Assembly: GCA_020226215.1 (NCBI GenBank)
Contig: CM035231.1
Span: 51,674,876-51,738,875 of the forward strand
Length of the DNA stretch: 64,000 bases
DNA from: Sindora glabra
Lineage: Eukaryota > Streptophyta > Magnoliopsida > Fabales > Fabaceae
Direction of reading: 5' to 3'
The position numbers and the translations under genes were made by a program. Positions 62,401 to 64,000 of the stretch are shown here, in pieces. The stretch's first letter is position 1. Each line of letters opens with the position of its first letter. The notes under the pieces are model-generated. The model searched no databases, was not told where the DNA came from, and was given only the letters and a program-made list of their open reading frames with translations.

Positions 62401-64000
62401 CTTTAGCATTCTATAATGAGTATATGGTCGATTATGATCTAGTTGGTCAGCCTATGGACTAATATAGTCAACTACTAGCCTAGAGGTTCAACATTGGAAC
62501 ATTGTAGTCATATAGTGACTAGACCTATGGGATTTTAATTTTAAAGCACAAAACACCTTTTTAAAATTTTGTTTTCTTGTCAAACTTCTTTATTTCAAAT
62601 CCATTTTGTTTTAAAACATGTCAAGCACAAAAACACTTAATTGAAGAAATTTTTTGTGGTGCTTTGAGCTAATACTTTCAAAATAAAATAATATACATAA
62701 ATTATTATATATTTCCCCTTTAATGTCAATTATTTTCGGATTTTCATGTAAGTTCCCACTTAGTGTATATATTGGCATCATTATAAATCTGGTACTTTAA
62801 CATTAGTTTTTTAACCAACATTCAATACCATAACAAAATTTATTTTCTTAAAAGAAACAGACATGTTTACTTATAGTATATTATTCAATAATTGAAATAT
62901 GATGTTATTTTTTTGATGTAGTAGTAGACATGGATAACTAATCTTCTGTAACATAAATTTTTTTAAGATGTCATTTTTTTAAATAACCAACATTGAATAT
63001 AATATGATGATAATGAGTTTAAAAAATAACCTATTTTATTTTTTGGTTTTATTTTTAATCTATAAATTTTCTTTTAAACCCTACTACCCCTAAAGTAATA
63101 TTTGAATCTAATTATAGAATCTAACAAGCCATGTTATTGTACAAGTAGTAATTGCAATATTCAAGCCCTATTTAAATGTCTTTAAGACTAAAATTAATAT
63201 CTTAAATTCATTTAGGTCTAATAATAGAAGACATATAATACGTAGATATTGTAAAAACTAAAAATAACATGTATTCAAGCTCTATCTTAGTCTCTAAGCT
63301 AAAAAGGAACATACATTGTCTTTTAAACATGGCCATACACAAAAATACTCGTTAATCCCATAGTAACAAAACAATGGCATGAGGATGTTAGAATTGATGT
63401 TATTTGTGAAACATTAATATAATATGTTTTTATTAGAGAGAAATTTATTACTAAACTCGTGCCATTAAACTTTGGTGGAATCATATGTTATGGAATTTGC
63501 TCATGTCATCTTGACTTATTGTATAGAAATACTTATTGATTTGCTTTTATAAAGAAAAAACCTATCACTTTTTCTTAAAATACCTATGTCAACTAAAACC
63601 CTAATTAATAAAGTTAGAAGTAAAGAATTTGAACAAATCAACAAAAAACATAACAAATAGATATTTATAATTAGGTTTAGAAGAGAAATGAAGTCTTTGA
63701 ATGGATCTTAACATTGCTGGCAATAGCAAAAAATACAAAAGTCATCTTTTCTATTAGATAGAAATTATAATGAACTTTGTAATATATTTGTAATTTAGTT
63801 ATTCACTTTATAGGGCACTTTTTGAAATATATATGTAATTTAATGCTTAAGATAGGTTAGTGGATGAGAAAAGAGGTATGTTTTTAACATTAATGACTAC
63901 ATCTTCTTGATTCTCACTACTAACAATTGATCTCTTCCTTTAAAAAGTTTCAAATAATTTCTTATCAATCAGGTCCAACCCATAGAAAATTTATTCTACT
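59416..64000. other. No gene seen
   Basis: AT-rich throughout. A perfect 11-bp-arm palindrome is at 59881-59903. The stretches 60160-60420 and 62780-63000 contain repeated 'gacatt', 'caacattg' and 'acattag' words of the kind seen in CACTA-type subterminal regions. Nothing coding is supported on either strand. Confidence 0.4.
59881..59903. repeat. 23-bp palindrome
   Basis: Starts TTCCAATGACA and is its own reverse complement except for the central base. It is followed by another 'gacaatg'. It could form a small hairpin or be a dimeric binding site; no neighbouring gene is visible to give it a role. Confidence 0.6.

Overview
The window is AT-rich plant nuclear DNA, most likely eudicot. It has intron-containing genes with TATA boxes and AATAAA signals, decayed Ty1/copia retrotransposons primed by initiator-Met tRNA, a TNP2-type CACTA transposase relic, long (TA)n microsatellites and no bacterial gene organisation. 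I cannot name the species. Only two genes look intact. Most other open frames are short and accidental, or are fragments of transposon proteins.

The core of the window is a diverged, partly tandem segmental duplication. Blocks called here a, b, c (gene), d, e, f, g and h recur in the same order: a at 1-690, 6890-7300 and 18985-19500; b at 19505-20500, 42845-43400 and, inverted, at 1752-2685; c at 20599-22450 and 43466-44960; d at 22730-23360 and 45400-45920; e at 4100-4744 and 23440-24060; f at 24540-25135 and twice at 49260-50770; g at 35386-35690 and 50780-51050; h at 4745-6890 and 16895-18985. Block c carries a small gene on the minus strand in each copy. The two proteins share a hydrophilic domain of about 85 residues, itself an internal duplication of a motif of about 35-40 residues (SGT[QN][SN]AFN...T[IV]NSG..AG). 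Copy 1 (20599-21765) is a two-exon gene whose 61-nt first exon is placed here from splice signals and reading phase. Copy 2 (43466-44047) has no intron; in place of exon 1 it has a GC-rich Pro/Gly/His repeat domain and its own promoter, with a TATA box and an ABRE-like ACGTGTC. I do not recognise the family, and it is the best candidate here for something undescribed.

Transposons fill much of the rest. Copia A (8250-14529, minus) is decayed, with reverse transcriptase YVND and a mutated integrase. Copia C (25139-35385, plus) sits at the f/g junction, and block copy 3 preserves an approximate empty site; it is itself split by a 3.0-kb non-autonomous LTR element (28175-31218). A third LTR of that non-autonomous family (51563-53739, minus) is interrupted by a 1443-bp solo LTR with a perfect AAGTT target duplication. 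Copia B (54425-58262, minus) has lost most of gag. CACTA-type remains include a TNP2 fragment (37510-38150), a mini-element (37159-37450) and subterminal-repeat arrays (714-1270, 2690-2970) bracketing the inverted b block. A 124-bp minisatellite lies at 46333-46775.

The stretches 7300-8250, 14530-16894, 38200-41600, 46840-49250 and 58263-64000 hold no gene I can support. The two family genes may be regulated differently, since copy 2 has acquired a new promoter. Nothing in the window shows a pathway or partner for them.
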